DNA from: Vibrio chagasii
Lineage (GTDB): Bacteria > Pseudomonadota > Gammaproteobacteria > Enterobacterales > Vibrionaceae
Reading direction: 5' to 3'
DNA length: 64,000 nt
Assembly (NCBI RefSeq): GCF_002954585.1
Contig: NZ_MSCI01000001.1
Location: 496,001-560,000, forward strand
The notes under the pieces are model-generated. The model was not told the origin of the DNA. It did no database searches and saw only the letters and a list, made by a program, of their open reading frames with translations. Below are positions 1 through 9,160 of this stretch, piece by piece. Within the stretch, counting starts at the first letter, position 1, and every line of letters starts with the position of its first letter. Made by a program: the position numbers and the translations under genes.

Positions 1-101
1 TGATGTTACCAATGTAAAGCTTGGTAAATACTATGTTACAGAAACTTAGTGTAGGGTACGCTTTGAAAACTACACGACTCGTTAACTTTCGGAATAGATG
101 T

Positions 102-641
102 ATGGAAAACAACGTTAGAAATTACAACCCTTTAGCAAGAGCGATGCATTGGATTTCAGCGCTAACAATTTTTGGTTTATTTGGCGTTGGCCTGTGGATG
201 GTTGACCTTTCATATTACAGCGAGTGGTACAAAACAGCACCAGACTACCATCGTTCGGTAGGCATTCTTTTGGCTGTTGTTACTGTAGTTCGCTTGGTTT
301 GGAAGTTAGTTACCGCGTCACCGAAAGTAGAAGGTAAAGCTTACGAAGTTGTAGCTGCGAAAATTGCTCATGGCTTTATGTACCTTAACTTAGCGGTTTT
401 ATTTATTTCTGGTTATTTGATTTCTACATCAGATGGTCGTGGGATCGATGTTTTCAATTGGTTCACCGTGCCTAGTATGGGCGAACTATTTGCAAATCAA
501 TCTGATCTTGCAGGAACGGTTCACTACTATGCTGCCTGGGTACTGATCATTATGGCATCAGTGCACGCCTTAGCGGCGATAAAACACCACGTTATCGACA
601 AAGACGATACGCTACGAAAAATGATAGGAGCTTCAAAATGA
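102..641 (+). CDS. Cytochrome b561 family membrane protein (YceJ-like)
   Basis: About 179 residues with four hydrophobic segments. Histidines sit where b561 haem ligands are expected: RAMHWISA near the start, PDYHRSVG, AKIAHGFMYL, and the VHYYAAW/SVHALAAIKHH pair near the end. The family carries di-haem b and moves electrons across the inner membrane, usually from quinol. An in-frame start exists at 21, but the leader it adds is not membrane-like; ATG 102 begins MENNVRNYNPLARAMHW, which fits the family start and has GGAA upstream. Its stop overlaps the ATG of the YceI gene (ATGA), so the two are translationally coupled, as in the E. coli yceJ-yceI pair. The electron donor cannot be told from sequence. 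Confidence 0.88.
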   Translation: MENNVRNYNPLARAMHWISALTIFGLFGVGLWMVDLSYYSEWYKTAPDYHRSVGILLAVVTVVRLVWKLVTASPKVEGKAYEVVAAKIAHGFMYLNLAVLFISGYLISTSDGRGIDVFNWFTVPSMGELFANQSDLAGTVHYYAAWVLIIMASVHALAAIKHHVIDKDDTLRKMIGASK

Positions 642-1207
642 AAAAGTCAATTATCGCTACAGGATTAGCATTCGCTATGGCAATGCCTTTCGCTGCTAAC
701 GCTGCTGATTACGTGATTGATACAAAAGGTGCACACGCATCAGTTAACTTTAAAGTTAGCCACCTAGGTTACAGCTTTATCCAAGGGCGTTTTAACACAT
801 TCTCTGGTGATTTCTCGTATGACGCAAACAACGTTGAAGCATCAAAAGTAAACGTTGTTGTTGATACAACGAGTCTAGACTCTAACCATGCTGAGCGTGA
901 TAAGCACATTCGTAGCTCTGATTTCATTGACGCTGGTAAGTTCTCAGATGCTACATTCAACAGCACGAAAGTTGTTGATAAAGGCGACGGCAAACTTGAA
1001 GTTATGGGTGATCTTAAACTTCACGGTGTAACTAAGCCAATCGTTATCGAAGCTGAATTCATCGGTGCTGGTCAAGACCCATGGGGCGGTGAGCGTGCTG
1101 GTTTCGTTGGTACAACTCGCCTAGAACTTGCTGACTTCAACATTCCAGTAATGGGTGCTTCAAGCTATGTAGATATGGATCTACACGTTGAAGGTATCAA
1201 GAAATAA
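638..1207 (+). CDS. YceI family periplasmic lipid-binding protein
   Basis: 189 residues. The signal peptide (MKKSIIATGLAFAMAMPFA, cleavage near ANA-AD) is followed by the YceI lipocalin-like barrel, with family phrases ASVNFKVSHLGYS, IDAGKFSDATFNSTKV and LKLHGVTKPIVIEAEF. Family members bind polyisoprenoid or other lipids in the periplasm; some are induced by base or osmotic stress. GGAG lies 7 bases before the ATG, which overlaps the cytochrome b561 stop. A strong terminator follows at 1297-1328. A role in quinone or isoprenoid handling with the cytochrome is inference from the conserved pairing. Confidence 0.9.
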   Translation: MKKSIIATGLAFAMAMPFAANAADYVIDTKGAHASVNFKVSHLGYSFIQGRFNTFSGDFSYDANNVEASKVNVVVDTTSLDSNHAERDKHIRSSDFIDAGKFSDATFNSTKVVDKGDGKLEVMGDLKLHGVTKPIVIEAEFIGAGQDPWGGERAGFVGTTRLELADFNIPVMGASSYVDMDLHVEGIKK

Positions 1208-1296
1208 TCTCGCAATTAGTGGGCGTTTGTAGGTATCAATCTTTTAGCGAATTTCAAAGTTCACTAGATACCTAAACACGACAATTTGAAATAACG

Positions 1297-1328
1297 AAAG
1301 GCGCAAAGTATTCACTTTGCGCCTTTTT
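1297..1328 (+). terminator. Rho-independent terminator after the b561-yceI operon
   Basis: Stem AAGGCGCAAAG / CTTTGCGCCTT with a short loop and a T run. The remainder of the 332-base gap (1208-1539) shows no gene or other clear signal. Confidence 0.85.
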
Positions 1329-1539
1329 ATTAACGTAAATGGCAACGCGTTTTGATCTGTTTTGTGTCAAATCTTTAGTAGCGTCTTAAGCCACCATTTA
1401 CTATTAGTCAGTCAACGTTGCTATGACTGATCCATTTACGTAAGCGACTAATCCCTAATCGATTACCTTTACCTTCGCACATCGCATTGCTAGCTAAATT
1501 ATTCCTAGCTAAACCGTTGTCAGTTTGACGATTAACTAG

Positions 1540-2991
1540 TTATGCTGTTTCTAATTCAGCTTCAGCAACCACGTTTAGACGATCACCGTAAATAGGGCGA
1601 AGTGCTTGCATCACCTCAGTTCGAGTGAGAACACCCACCATTACACCGTTTTCTAATACTGGAAGCATGTGTGGTTGGCTTACTTTCATCGCTTTAGCTC
1701 GTTCCTCTAGAGAAAGAGAAGTCAGTCGAGTCGCAAAGCCCATGCTAGTAGTAGGGTACAGTTGCTCTTTGTCGATACATAGGAACTCAGCCACATCAAC
1801 TAGCTTGTCGTTTGCATCGATGGCCACAACGTCACGGCTCATTAGGTCTACGACTTTTTGGCCTTTAGTTGGGATGTAGTCTTGGCACCATAAGTCAACC
1901 ATTACGTCATGAACAGAGAAGATACCAACAAGACGACCTTCAACGTCGCAAACAGGAGCGCTAACAAGTTGAGCGTCTAAAAGTGAATCAATTGCCACTG
2001 ATGTAGGCATCTCTACGCTTAGTGTAATTGGCTGAGTGTTCATGATTTGCTTGATAGTTGTTGCTGTGTTCATAGTGATTTCCTTAACTGACGTGATTTC
2101 TGTTGTTTGTGTAATAGCGGTAATTTTTGCTGCTTTTAGTTGTGGACGACGGTAAATGCTCCAGTTGGCTAAGCCGACCAACACCGAGCCACCCACGATG
2201 TTGCCGATTGTCACGGGTATTAAGTTTGCAGTGACAAATTGCATGATGTTTAAGTCTGCGTATTGAGCTGGCGTTGCACCGATTTGTAACCAAAAGCTTT
2301 CTGGTGCGAATGCTTGAATCGAGATGCCTAGAGGCACCATGAACATATTCGCCACACAGTGTTCAAAGCCTGAGCTAACAAACATTGCTACGGGTAGCAC
2401 GGTCATCATGGCTTTGGTCATTGCGTTTGTCGAGCTGAACGTTAACCAAATAGCTAAACACACCAATAAGTTACAAAGCACACCCAAAGCGAAAGCTTGA
2501 ACAGGGCTGTGGTGTAGTTTGTGTTGAGCAATATTTAGAGCGTTTAAACCCCATTGCCCGCCATCCAACTGATAAAGACCTGCCGCGCTTACTAAGGCCA
2601 GAAGGAACATGGCACCGATAAAGTTGCCAACATACACCTTGCCCCAGATAGACAGCATTTTAGTGAAGGTAATTTGCTTGTTGGCCCACGAGATGCTTGA
2701 TAACACTGAGCTAGTAAATAGCTCACCACCACAAATCACAATCAAGATTAAACCCATACTGAACGCGAGCCCGCCAGCTAAGCGGCTTAAACCCCATCCA
2801 GCATCTGCGCTGCCTGTGGTCACAGTGATGTAGAATAAAAAAGCAAGCCCGATGAATGCACCAGCCATGATCGCTAAACTTAAAGTCATGCTGCTGGTTT
2901 TATTTGCTTTGCTTAATGCAAACTTTTCTGCTTCCGCCATCATTTCAGTTGGTGAGAACAGTTGATGATTTTCAGAAGTGCTGGTTGCCAT
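1540..2991 (-). CDS. Formate/nitrite transporter (FNT) with C-terminal CBS-domain pair
   Basis: 483 residues. The first ~285 form a six-TM FNT channel with the signature SGFEHCVANMFMVPLGI. FNT proteins are pentameric channels for formate, nitrite or related small anions in the inner membrane. After a short linker, residues ~300-475 hold two CBS motifs (QIMNTQPITLSVEMPTSVAI and VVDLMSRDVVAIDANDKLVD, each with a later GxVGxxT/S element). CBS pairs usually bind adenine nucleotides and gate their partner domain. Classical FocA/NirC proteins are ~270-285 residues and lack this extension. The start is supported by GGGGGG 5 bases upstream. It is divergent from a LysR gene that may control it (inference). 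Substrate unknown. Confidence 0.85.
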   Translation of the reverse strand: MATSTSENHQLFSPTEMMAEAEKFALSKANKTSSMTLSLAIMAGAFIGLAFLFYITVTTGSADAGWGLSRLAGGLAFSMGLILIVICGGELFTSSVLSSISWANKQITFTKMLSIWGKVYVGNFIGAMFLLALVSAAGLYQLDGGQWGLNALNIAQHKLHHSPVQAFALGVLCNLLVCLAIWLTFSSTNAMTKAMMTVLPVAMFVSSGFEHCVANMFMVPLGISIQAFAPESFWLQIGATPAQYADLNIMQFVTANLIPVTIGNIVGGSVLVGLANWSIYRRPQLKAAKITAITQTTEITSVKEITMNTATTIKQIMNTQPITLSVEMPTSVAIDSLLDAQLVSAPVCDVEGRLVGIFSVHDVMVDLWCQDYIPTKGQKVVDLMSRDVVAIDANDKLVDVAEFLCIDKEQLYPTTSMGFATRLTSLSLEERAKAMKVSQPHMLPVLENGVMVGVLTRTEVMQALRPIYGDRLNVVAEAELETA

Positions 2992-3278
2992 ATCCCCCCC
3001 TTGAACAATCCGTCATATGTAATTCCTAGTGTTAATGACTTGCTTAATCCGTAATGGTTAAGCAGTGATGGTTAAGCAGTGATGTTTTGCAGGTCTCATT
3101 GTGTCCTGCCATTCCAGATTAGGGGGGTGGTCGATAGAGGTAAAATTGATAATTTTTAAAAACCACATCAAATTTATTGATATAGCTTGGGTTACGAGTA
3201 GAATGAAATTGATTGCTCATCGGCTTAACAAAAACAGAGCAATAGGACACTGATAATTAAAAGAATTAAGGATGAAAT
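2992..3278. promoter_or_regulatory. Divergent promoter region between FNT-CBS and LysR genes
   Basis: This 287-base AT-rich gap holds the start signals of both divergent genes. A near-exact repeat of 'ggttaagcagtgat' occurs at 3056-3081. No operator can be assigned with confidence; LysR proteins usually bind such shared gaps. Confidence 0.4.
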
Positions 3279-4184
3279 TTGCGTTATTCATTAAAGCAGC
3301 TCGGGGTATTTGATGCAGTAGCCGATTCCGGGAGTGTAAGTATTGCGGCGGACAAGTTGGCGTTGACTCAATCTGCGACAAGTATGTCTCTTGCACAGTT
3401 GGAAAAAATGCTTGGTAGGCCTTTATTTGAAAGGCAAGGTAAGCAAATGGCGCTTACTCACTGGGGTATGTGGCTGAGACCAAAAGCGAAGCGTTTGCTG
3501 CAAGATGCCCAGCAAATTGAAATGGGATTTTACGAGCAGCATTTATTGAGTGGAGAGCTCAAATTAGGTGCGAGTCAAACGCCTGCAGAACACCTCGTTC
3601 CAGACCTCATCAGTATTATTGATAATGACTTTCCAGAGATGCGAATCTCGCTCGGCGTACAAAGTACCGACGCAGTTATCGATGGGGTGTTAGATTACAA
3701 ATATGACCTCGGCGTTATCGAAGGTCGCTGCGATGACAGCCGAGTTCATCAAGAAGTTTGGTGTACCGACCATCTAACGGTTGTGGCTGCGGCTCATCAT
3801 CCATTTGCGAAGCGTGAACGTGTCAGCTTGGCCCAGTTAGAACAAGCAAAGTGGGTGTTGCGTGAACACGGCTCTGGTACTCGCAAAGTTTTTGATAGCT
3901 CTATTCATCATTTAATTGGCGATCTCGATGTTTGGCGAGAGTATGAACACGTTCCCGTTTTAAGAAGTCTGGTAGTAAACGGTCCATATTTAACGTGCTT
4001 ACCTTATCTCGATGTCGAGCAGTTTGTTGAATCTGGCCAACTGGTTACTTTAAATGTGCCCGAGCTAGAAATGGAACGTACGCTTTCATTCATTTGGCGT
4101 GCAGACATGGCAGAAAACCCGCTTGCTGAATGTATTAAGCGCGAAGGCAAGCGCATGATGAAAGGCAAACCGTCCGTTCTATAG
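3279..4184 (+). CDS. LysR-family transcriptional regulator
   Basis: 301 residues. The N-terminal winged helix-turn-helix is typical (QLGVFDAVADSGSVSIAADK, then SATSMSLAQLEKMLGRPLFERQGK), followed by a periplasmic-binding-like effector domain. The start is TTG, chosen because AAGGA lies 6 bases upstream and the reading MRYSLKQLGVFDAV matches the family N-terminus; the nearby ATG at 3272 is out of frame. Orientation next to the divergent FNT-CBS channel suggests it regulates that gene. The ligand is not deducible. Confidence 0.88.
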   Translation: MRYSLKQLGVFDAVADSGSVSIAADKLALTQSATSMSLAQLEKMLGRPLFERQGKQMALTHWGMWLRPKAKRLLQDAQQIEMGFYEQHLLSGELKLGASQTPAEHLVPDLISIIDNDFPEMRISLGVQSTDAVIDGVLDYKYDLGVIEGRCDDSRVHQEVWCTDHLTVVAAAHHPFAKRERVSLAQLEQAKWVLREHGSGTRKVFDSSIHHLIGDLDVWREYEHVPVLRSLVVNGPYLTCLPYLDVEQFVESGQLVTLNVPELEMERTLSFIWRADMAENPLAECIKREGKRMMKGKPSVL

Positions 4185-4352
4185 CGGCAATTTGATAAAA
4201 TGCTAATAACCAAATGTGTTGAATAAGCGATTCCGGTCTCTATCTGGTGATAAATGCACATTCGCGTACATTATTAATGTGATCACGATCGTCCAAAAGA
4301 AGGCGTTCTTACCATAGTATGCTTACTTGATTTTAAGTGAGGCTAAAACCGG

Positions 4353-4370
4353 TTACGTTTAATAACGTAA
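4353..4370. promoter_or_regulatory. Palindrome upstream of the DUF1097 gene (candidate operator)
   Basis: TTACGTTTAATAACGTAA: two perfect 7-base arms around TAAT, ending 18 bases before the ATG at 4389. The position suits an operator or a leader hairpin. The binding factor is unknown. Confidence 0.4.
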
Positions 4371-4388
4371 TCAGGCTTTAGAAATAGT

Positions 4389-4883
4389 ATGAGTACATTA
4401 GTCGCGATTTCATTAACAACAGGTATTTTGTCAGGTCTTTGGGGATGGATAGCTATCTCTTTTGGCTTATTGTCATGGGCGGGTTTCTTAGGTTGCACCA
4501 GCTATTTTGCTTCGCCAACCGGTGGTGTTAAAGGGTTGGCGGGTAGCTTATTAACCAACATGACAGGCGTATTCTGGGCAATGGTAATCATCGAAAGCTC
4601 TACCTTCGCTGGGTTAGAGATTCTCGGCTATGTAATTACTGCTATTGTCGCTTTCTTTATGTGTATTCAAGCAAAACAAGCGTGGTTAGGATATATCCCA
4701 GGAACCTTCATTGGTTGTTGCGCGACATTTGCTGCAGGTGGTGATTGGCAACTGGTTGTGCCTTCTTTGCTGCTTGGTGGCGTGTTTGGATACTTAATGA
4801 AAGCAACGGGCTTGTGGCTTCACGCAAAATCAACTCAATCTTCGGAAGTGGTTGAACAACACGCTAAGCAAGCAAAAGCCTAA
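4389..4883 (+). CDS. DUF1097 family inner-membrane protein (YcdZ-like)
   Basis: 164 residues with about five hydrophobic segments and the DUF1097 pattern (SGLWGWIAISFGLLSWAGFLG, SPTGGVKGLAGSLLTNMTGV, GYIPGTFIGCCATFA). The function of the family is not established; it includes E. coli YcdZ. It stands alone, with a palindrome just upstream and a strong terminator downstream (4966-4991). Confidence 0.8.
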   Translation: MSTLVAISLTTGILSGLWGWIAISFGLLSWAGFLGCTSYFASPTGGVKGLAGSLLTNMTGVFWAMVIIESSTFAGLEILGYVITAIVAFFMCIQAKQAWLGYIPGTFIGCCATFAAGGDWQLVVPSLLLGGVFGYLMKATGLWLHAKSTQSSEVVEQHAKQAKA

Positions 4884-4965
4884 CGAATACGTTAAGCAAT
4901 GATGCTCTAGTTACTGTGAACTCTTGCAAGATAACCCCCAATTAATTTGTATATCAATTTATACA

Positions 4966-4991
4966 GGCACACCATTTGGTGTGCCTTTTTT
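4966..4991 (+). terminator. Terminator after DUF1097 gene
   Basis: Perfect stem GGCACACC / GGTGTGCC with loop ATTT and six T residues. Confidence 0.9.
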
Positions 4992-5066
4992 GATTTTGGT
5001 GGTTGTAATAATTCACTTAGCTTTTTCGCAGAAGTACTTATACCGTCTATCAGTACAGCTAAAGAC

Positions 5067-6782
5067 CTAGGTATTCCCGTTTGCCATGGTGATCACTCGT
5101 TTTAACGTCCACCTCAACAGAAGTGGGATACATTCTTGGCCGCGATCTTCACAGTGAGAAACAATCGCCAAAGCGAGGTCAGGTTTTGCATGTTTCTTCA
5201 ATACTTTAGCCACCACTTTTTTCGGTGGAATAGGGTGGTCATATGGGATCTTAACCATGTCCCTGAAAAAGCTTTCAAACCCATTCATATACAAATAGTG
5301 TTCGATGTCTTTATCAGGTAGCTCGGTTAAGCGGTGACGCTCTTGGTCGTTACCTAGCTTAGAATGAACGGTTGCGGCGTACTTTTTACCTGCCGCATCA
5401 CCATCAGTAACTACGTGCCAATCAATTCCAAACTCTTGTGCGACTTTAATTAGCGCTTTTAGTCCAGACTGTGCAAACTCAATGATCTGTACACCTTCGG
5501 CTGCAAGGTTATATCCGCATTGATTGGCCAACTCGTTAAACAGCCAAACCTCTGTTTCTCCTTCGACTAACAACCAACATCGAGCGAACAGTGCACCAGA
5601 GCGGTGGAACCGAATATGGAAACCAATTCGCCTTAGTTCATCTTTACTAAAGTGATTCATGTTCAATTGATTGGCGATGGTTTTGTCTGATTGACGAACC
5701 AAACGGCGAATTGATTGCAATGGAACTGCGGCCAGTAACTCACCACTGTTGGTCGTGAGGATTTTCTGCATTGGCAACTTTTGCATCAGGCTCCAGGCTC
5801 TTGCTAAGTGAGTAGGGTGCAATCGACCTTCGGGATCTTCGAGGATCAAAAGTGGACGTGCACAACGCCTCAATTCGTTTGGCCCTTTGGCTTGGAGATA
5901 AGCGTTTAATAAACCCATAAACAACAGGCGTGTTTGTTTATTATTGGTTTCTTCTACCAGCTGATGGATACTCTGGTCGTTAGCACCAGCAGAATAGAGC
6001 AATCCATCCCTTTGCTTTCTTGGGTTACGACGAGAATTACTTTTGAAAGAAAAGTAGTGTTCAACCAAGCTTTGCATTGACTGTAAGCTACTACGCATCT
6101 CACCTTTGTTTACATGGCCAGGGATCGCCATTAGACGACGGCAGGTATTATCGATTCGTTTTTCGATTCTGGCTTGGCGCGGGTTACCATTATTGCCATT
6201 GCCATTGCCATTGCCATTGCCATTGCCATTGCCGTTGTTTGAACTTCCGTTTCCGTTTGGCGTAACCGACTTAGCGTTGAAAGGGCGATCAAAATGCCTT
6301 GCATCGCGTAAGCGAATGACTGGATGCAAGGTCATCAATTCTTGTGCGAGCTTTTCTGAATGGTGCAGTTTGAGAGGATTACCATCTAACCCTAAGAATG
6401 CATAGTGGGTAGTGGTTTCGTATTGCTCCAACGTCGCGCTGATTCGGTAATAAATGCGATAAACACCAAATTCGTCTTGGACCCAGATGGGCTTGAGCTT
6501 GCGGTAACGGCCTGCATTCAATTCGCTCTTGTCGTTGGCTTTGAGCGACAGAACTATTTGGAGGTGTTGAGACTGCGGGTGTGAAACTGAGTAATCGACA
6601 TGAAAATCGGTCATTTCAAAGTGGTATGGCACACCGTCTGAAGGAAGAACGACGGAAAGAGCATCAAGTAATGAAGACTTACCCCAAGTATTTTCACCAA
6701 TAAGCGTGGTTAGCTCGTCAAACGCCAATGACATGCGCTTGATACCTCGAAAGCCAGAAATCTCGATTCTTTCTAGTTGCAT
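5067..6782 (-). CDS. OLD-family ATP-dependent nuclease (YbjD-like, DUF2813)
   Basis: 571 residues. The N-terminal SMC/RecF-like ATPase has Walker A at GENTWGKSSLLDALS (residues ~29-43) and a signature/Walker B region near LLILEDPEGRLHP. The C-terminal Toprim domain starts at LLVEGETEVWLFNELA and includes VVTDGDAAGKK, the acidic metal-binding residues of OLD nucleases. E. coli YbjD is of similar length and architecture. Residues ~176-200 are a Gly-Asn run encoded by a hexamer repeat, between the ATPase N and C lobes. OLD proteins cut DNA and some act in phage defence, but YbjD is a widespread chromosomal member with no settled role. It is not next to other defence genes here. Confidence 0.85.
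   Translation of the reverse strand: MQLERIEISGFRGIKRMSLAFDELTTLIGENTWGKSSLLDALSVVLPSDGVPYHFEMTDFHVDYSVSHPQSQHLQIVLSLKANDKSELNAGRYRKLKPIWVQDEFGVYRIYYRISATLEQYETTTHYAFLGLDGNPLKLHHSEKLAQELMTLHPVIRLRDARHFDRPFNAKSVTPNGNGSSNNGNGNGNGNGNGNGNNGNPRQARIEKRIDNTCRRLMAIPGHVNKGEMRSSLQSMQSLVEHYFSFKSNSRRNPRKQRDGLLYSAGANDQSIHQLVEETNNKQTRLLFMGLLNAYLQAKGPNELRRCARPLLILEDPEGRLHPTHLARAWSLMQKLPMQKILTTNSGELLAAVPLQSIRRLVRQSDKTIANQLNMNHFSKDELRRIGFHIRFHRSGALFARCWLLVEGETEVWLFNELANQCGYNLAAEGVQIIEFAQSGLKALIKVAQEFGIDWHVVTDGDAAGKKYAATVHSKLGNDQERHRLTELPDKDIEHYLYMNGFESFFRDMVKIPYDHPIPPKKVVAKVLKKHAKPDLALAIVSHCEDRGQECIPLLLRWTLKRVITMANGNT
6185..6234. repeat. Hexanucleotide tandem repeat (TTGCCA)n inside the OLD gene
   Basis: Six exact TTGCCA units at 6193-6228 followed by TTGCCG, with degenerate units before. 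On the coding strand it reads (GGC AAT)n, giving alternating Gly-Asn. Copy-number change keeps the frame, so it varies linker length only. Confidence 0.95.
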
Positions 6783-7020
6783 AGGCTTACTCCTAACGGA
6801 AGGCTCTGCTAATTGTTTGAAAGCTAACAGATATCTTTAATCATAATCGAAAAATAGATAATCGGTATGCTCATCTGTCACAAAACCAACTCTTTGTTTA
6901 TACGCCGCTAAATGAGGTTTTTGATCTATATCGAGTATTTTTTTGCAGTGCAGTTTCATAAAATTCACGATTCTGTCATGATTCCCGACCTAGTATGAAG
7001 GGACAAAGAGAGAAGAAAAT

Positions 7021-8760
7021 ATGACTAAAAAGAATAAGCCGACAAAGATTGTGTTGGCACACATCAACGACACCCACTCATACTTTGAACCAACGTCATT
7101 ACAGCTATCACTTAAAATGAACAACCGCATCATTGAACCTTATGTCAGTGCCGGTGGTTTCGCTCGAATTGCAACACGCTTTAAACAGATTCAACAAGAC
7201 GCTCAGCGACAAAAGGTTGGAACCCTTTTTCTTCATGCTGGGGACTGCTTTCAAGGCACTTTGTACTTCTCACTCTTCAAAGGTAAAGCCAACGCCGATC
7301 TACTCAATGCGCTGAATATAGACGCAATGACCCTTGGCAATCACGAGTTGGACATGGGTAATAAACCTGTGGCTATGTTCGCAAAGAAGATCCAATTTCC
7401 ACTCCTAGCTGGTAACTGGAATTTGTCGAATGAGGATATCAATAAAACTCATACGTTAGCGGACAACGAAATTGTTAAGCCTTACTTAACTGAAACGCAA
7501 AGTGCTTCTTTTATAACGAAGGCGTTCGATGGCGAAAAAGTCGCTATTTTCGGCTTAAGCATCGATAAGATGGCCAGCATTGCAAACCCTGATATCGATA
7601 CACCATTTGAAAATGTCCTAGAAACAGCGAAAGCGACCATAGAACAAATTCATAAAGCCGGTATCAATAAAATTGTTTTACTCAGTCATCTTGGCTACGA
7701 AGCCGATTTAGAGCTTGCAGCTAATGTATCTGGTATTGGCGTGATTGTTGGCGGGCACAGCCACCGCTTACAAGGGGACTTCTCAGATATCGGCCTGGTT
7801 AAGGACGATGACTACGGCGTTAAAGTGGGCGACACCTACGTCGTGCAAGCTGGCTTCCACGCAATGAGCCTCGGCCATTGCGAAATAGAGTTTGATTCAC
7901 AGGGTAAAGTGATTCAGTTCAAAGGTAAAAATGAATTACTGTTAGGGCGTCGACTATTTATAGATGCTAAGTTGAGTGAGGTTGGGCAGGACGATGCTCA
8001 TGATATGGCGTGTGAGTATCTTAATAATCACCCGAACATCTCGGTATGTAAGAAAGATCCTGAGCTACAAAGCATCCTTACGGATAAGTATCAGCCTAGG
8101 GTCCGTAAACTGCAGCAACAAGTAATTGCTCATGCAGTCACAAAGCTTCGCCATGTTCGAATCCCTGACGAAAACGGACCAAGCCAACTTGCACCGCTCG
8201 TCGCACAATCATTCCTCTATTTTATGAACAAAAAAGGTCATCAGGTAGACTTCGCCATCCATAACTCTGGTGGGGTAAGAAACTCACTTAATAGTGGTGA
8301 TGTGTCCGTTGCCGATATTGCCGGAAAGCTACTACCGTTTGCCGTACCTATTGGAATGTATGAGGTAAGAGGCGAGACCATTGCCGCTATGCTAGAAGGT
8401 GCCATTAATAATGCGTTGGATAACGGCGTAGTGGGGACAGGATCTGGTAGCTTTCCTTATACCCATAACTTGAGGTTTTGTTACCACAAAGAAGCGCCAA
8501 TCGGGCATCGTATCCATCACTTGGAAATTCATTCAGAAGAGTCAGGTTGGCAGCCAGTTTCCCGTGAACGTGTTTACCGAGGTACATCTTCGGCTTACAC
8601 AATGAAAGGAAAAGAGGGTTACAACGCTGTACTGGATATGATCGGTGACGGTATCGTAACGACTTACTCGATGGCCGACTGTTTTATTGCGTTCTTACAA
8701 GACAATCCAGAGTCACTAAAATATAAAGAGCCACTAAATTGCATGGAGTGTTTTAGGTAA
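7021..8760 (+). CDS. Cytoplasmic 5'-nucleotidase / metallophosphatase family protein
   Basis: 579 residues. The N-terminal calcineurin-like domain shows the metal-binding motifs HINDTHSYF, HAGDCFQGT, TLGNHELD, LLSHLGYE and VGGHSHR. The C-terminal 5'-nucleotidase domain includes NSGGVRNSLNSGDVSVAD and FPYTHNLRF. UshA-type relatives hydrolyse nucleotides or UDP-sugars in the periplasm, but this protein opens MTKKNKPTKIVLAHIND with no signal peptide, so it probably acts in the cytoplasm. The start follows AGAGAGAAG. Substrate cannot be read from sequence. Confidence 0.85.
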   Translation: MTKKNKPTKIVLAHINDTHSYFEPTSLQLSLKMNNRIIEPYVSAGGFARIATRFKQIQQDAQRQKVGTLFLHAGDCFQGTLYFSLFKGKANADLLNALNIDAMTLGNHELDMGNKPVAMFAKKIQFPLLAGNWNLSNEDINKTHTLADNEIVKPYLTETQSASFITKAFDGEKVAIFGLSIDKMASIANPDIDTPFENVLETAKATIEQIHKAGINKIVLLSHLGYEADLELAANVSGIGVIVGGHSHRLQGDFSDIGLVKDDDYGVKVGDTYVVQAGFHAMSLGHCEIEFDSQGKVIQFKGKNELLLGRRLFIDAKLSEVGQDDAHDMACEYLNNHPNISVCKKDPELQSILTDKYQPRVRKLQQQVIAHAVTKLRHVRIPDENGPSQLAPLVAQSFLYFMNKKGHQVDFAIHNSGGVRNSLNSGDVSVADIAGKLLPFAVPIGMYEVRGETIAAMLEGAINNALDNGVVGTGSGSFPYTHNLRFCYHKEAPIGHRIHHLEIHSEESGWQPVSRERVYRGTSSAYTMKGKEGYNAVLDMIGDGIVTTYSMADCFIAFLQDNPESLKYKEPLNCMECFR

Positions 8761-8839
8761 ACATTCGCAAAATGAACCATTTATAAAATTGGCACTGTTT
8801 ATGCTTAGTTTCTAGGGCAAGTTCCTGTGGAGGCAAAGC

Positions 8840-8935
8840 ATGAATAGGAAAGATTGGTTGGATGCAGCCGCTGTTGTTGGCTGGGTTTCTGTTTGGTCTG
8901 CATTGGTATATCTCGTTCCAATGGCGGGCATATAG
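8840..8935 (+). CDS. Putative 31-residue single-span membrane peptide
   Basis: ATG 8840 is preceded by a strong GGAGG with 6-base spacing. The product begins MNRKDWLDAAAVVGWVSVWS and ends LVYLVPMAGI, with one hydrophobic segment after a charged start. It lies between the nucleotidase gene and a terminator at 9081-9107. No family is recognised. The ribosome-binding site and one-TM composition argue it is real, but expression is unproven. Confidence 0.5.
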   Translation: MNRKDWLDAAAVVGWVSVWSALVYLVPMAGI

Positions 8936-9080
8936 CATACCTAGGCTCAGCATCTTAACGAGACTCAATAACTGAACGAATGGTATTTAACGTGTTGTTA
9001 GCAGGCTTCAGAGCAAGCTATCGCCATGAGTGGTATTGTCGGAATCAATACGAGTCTCTTATTGACAGACGGGCACAAAT

Positions 9081-9107
9081 AAAAAAGGAGCGCTTTGCTC
9101 CTTTTTT
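9081..9107 (+). terminator. Terminator upstream of the alx leader
   Basis: AAAAAAGGAGC / GCTCCTTTTTT stem with loop GCTTT. It isolates the riboswitch-alx unit from upstream transcription; the A and T runs make it potentially bidirectional. Confidence 0.85.
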
Positions 9108-9160
9108 ATTAATTCCTGAAAATTTATCTAGACGAAACAAAGTTTGCGGAATATTATCCA

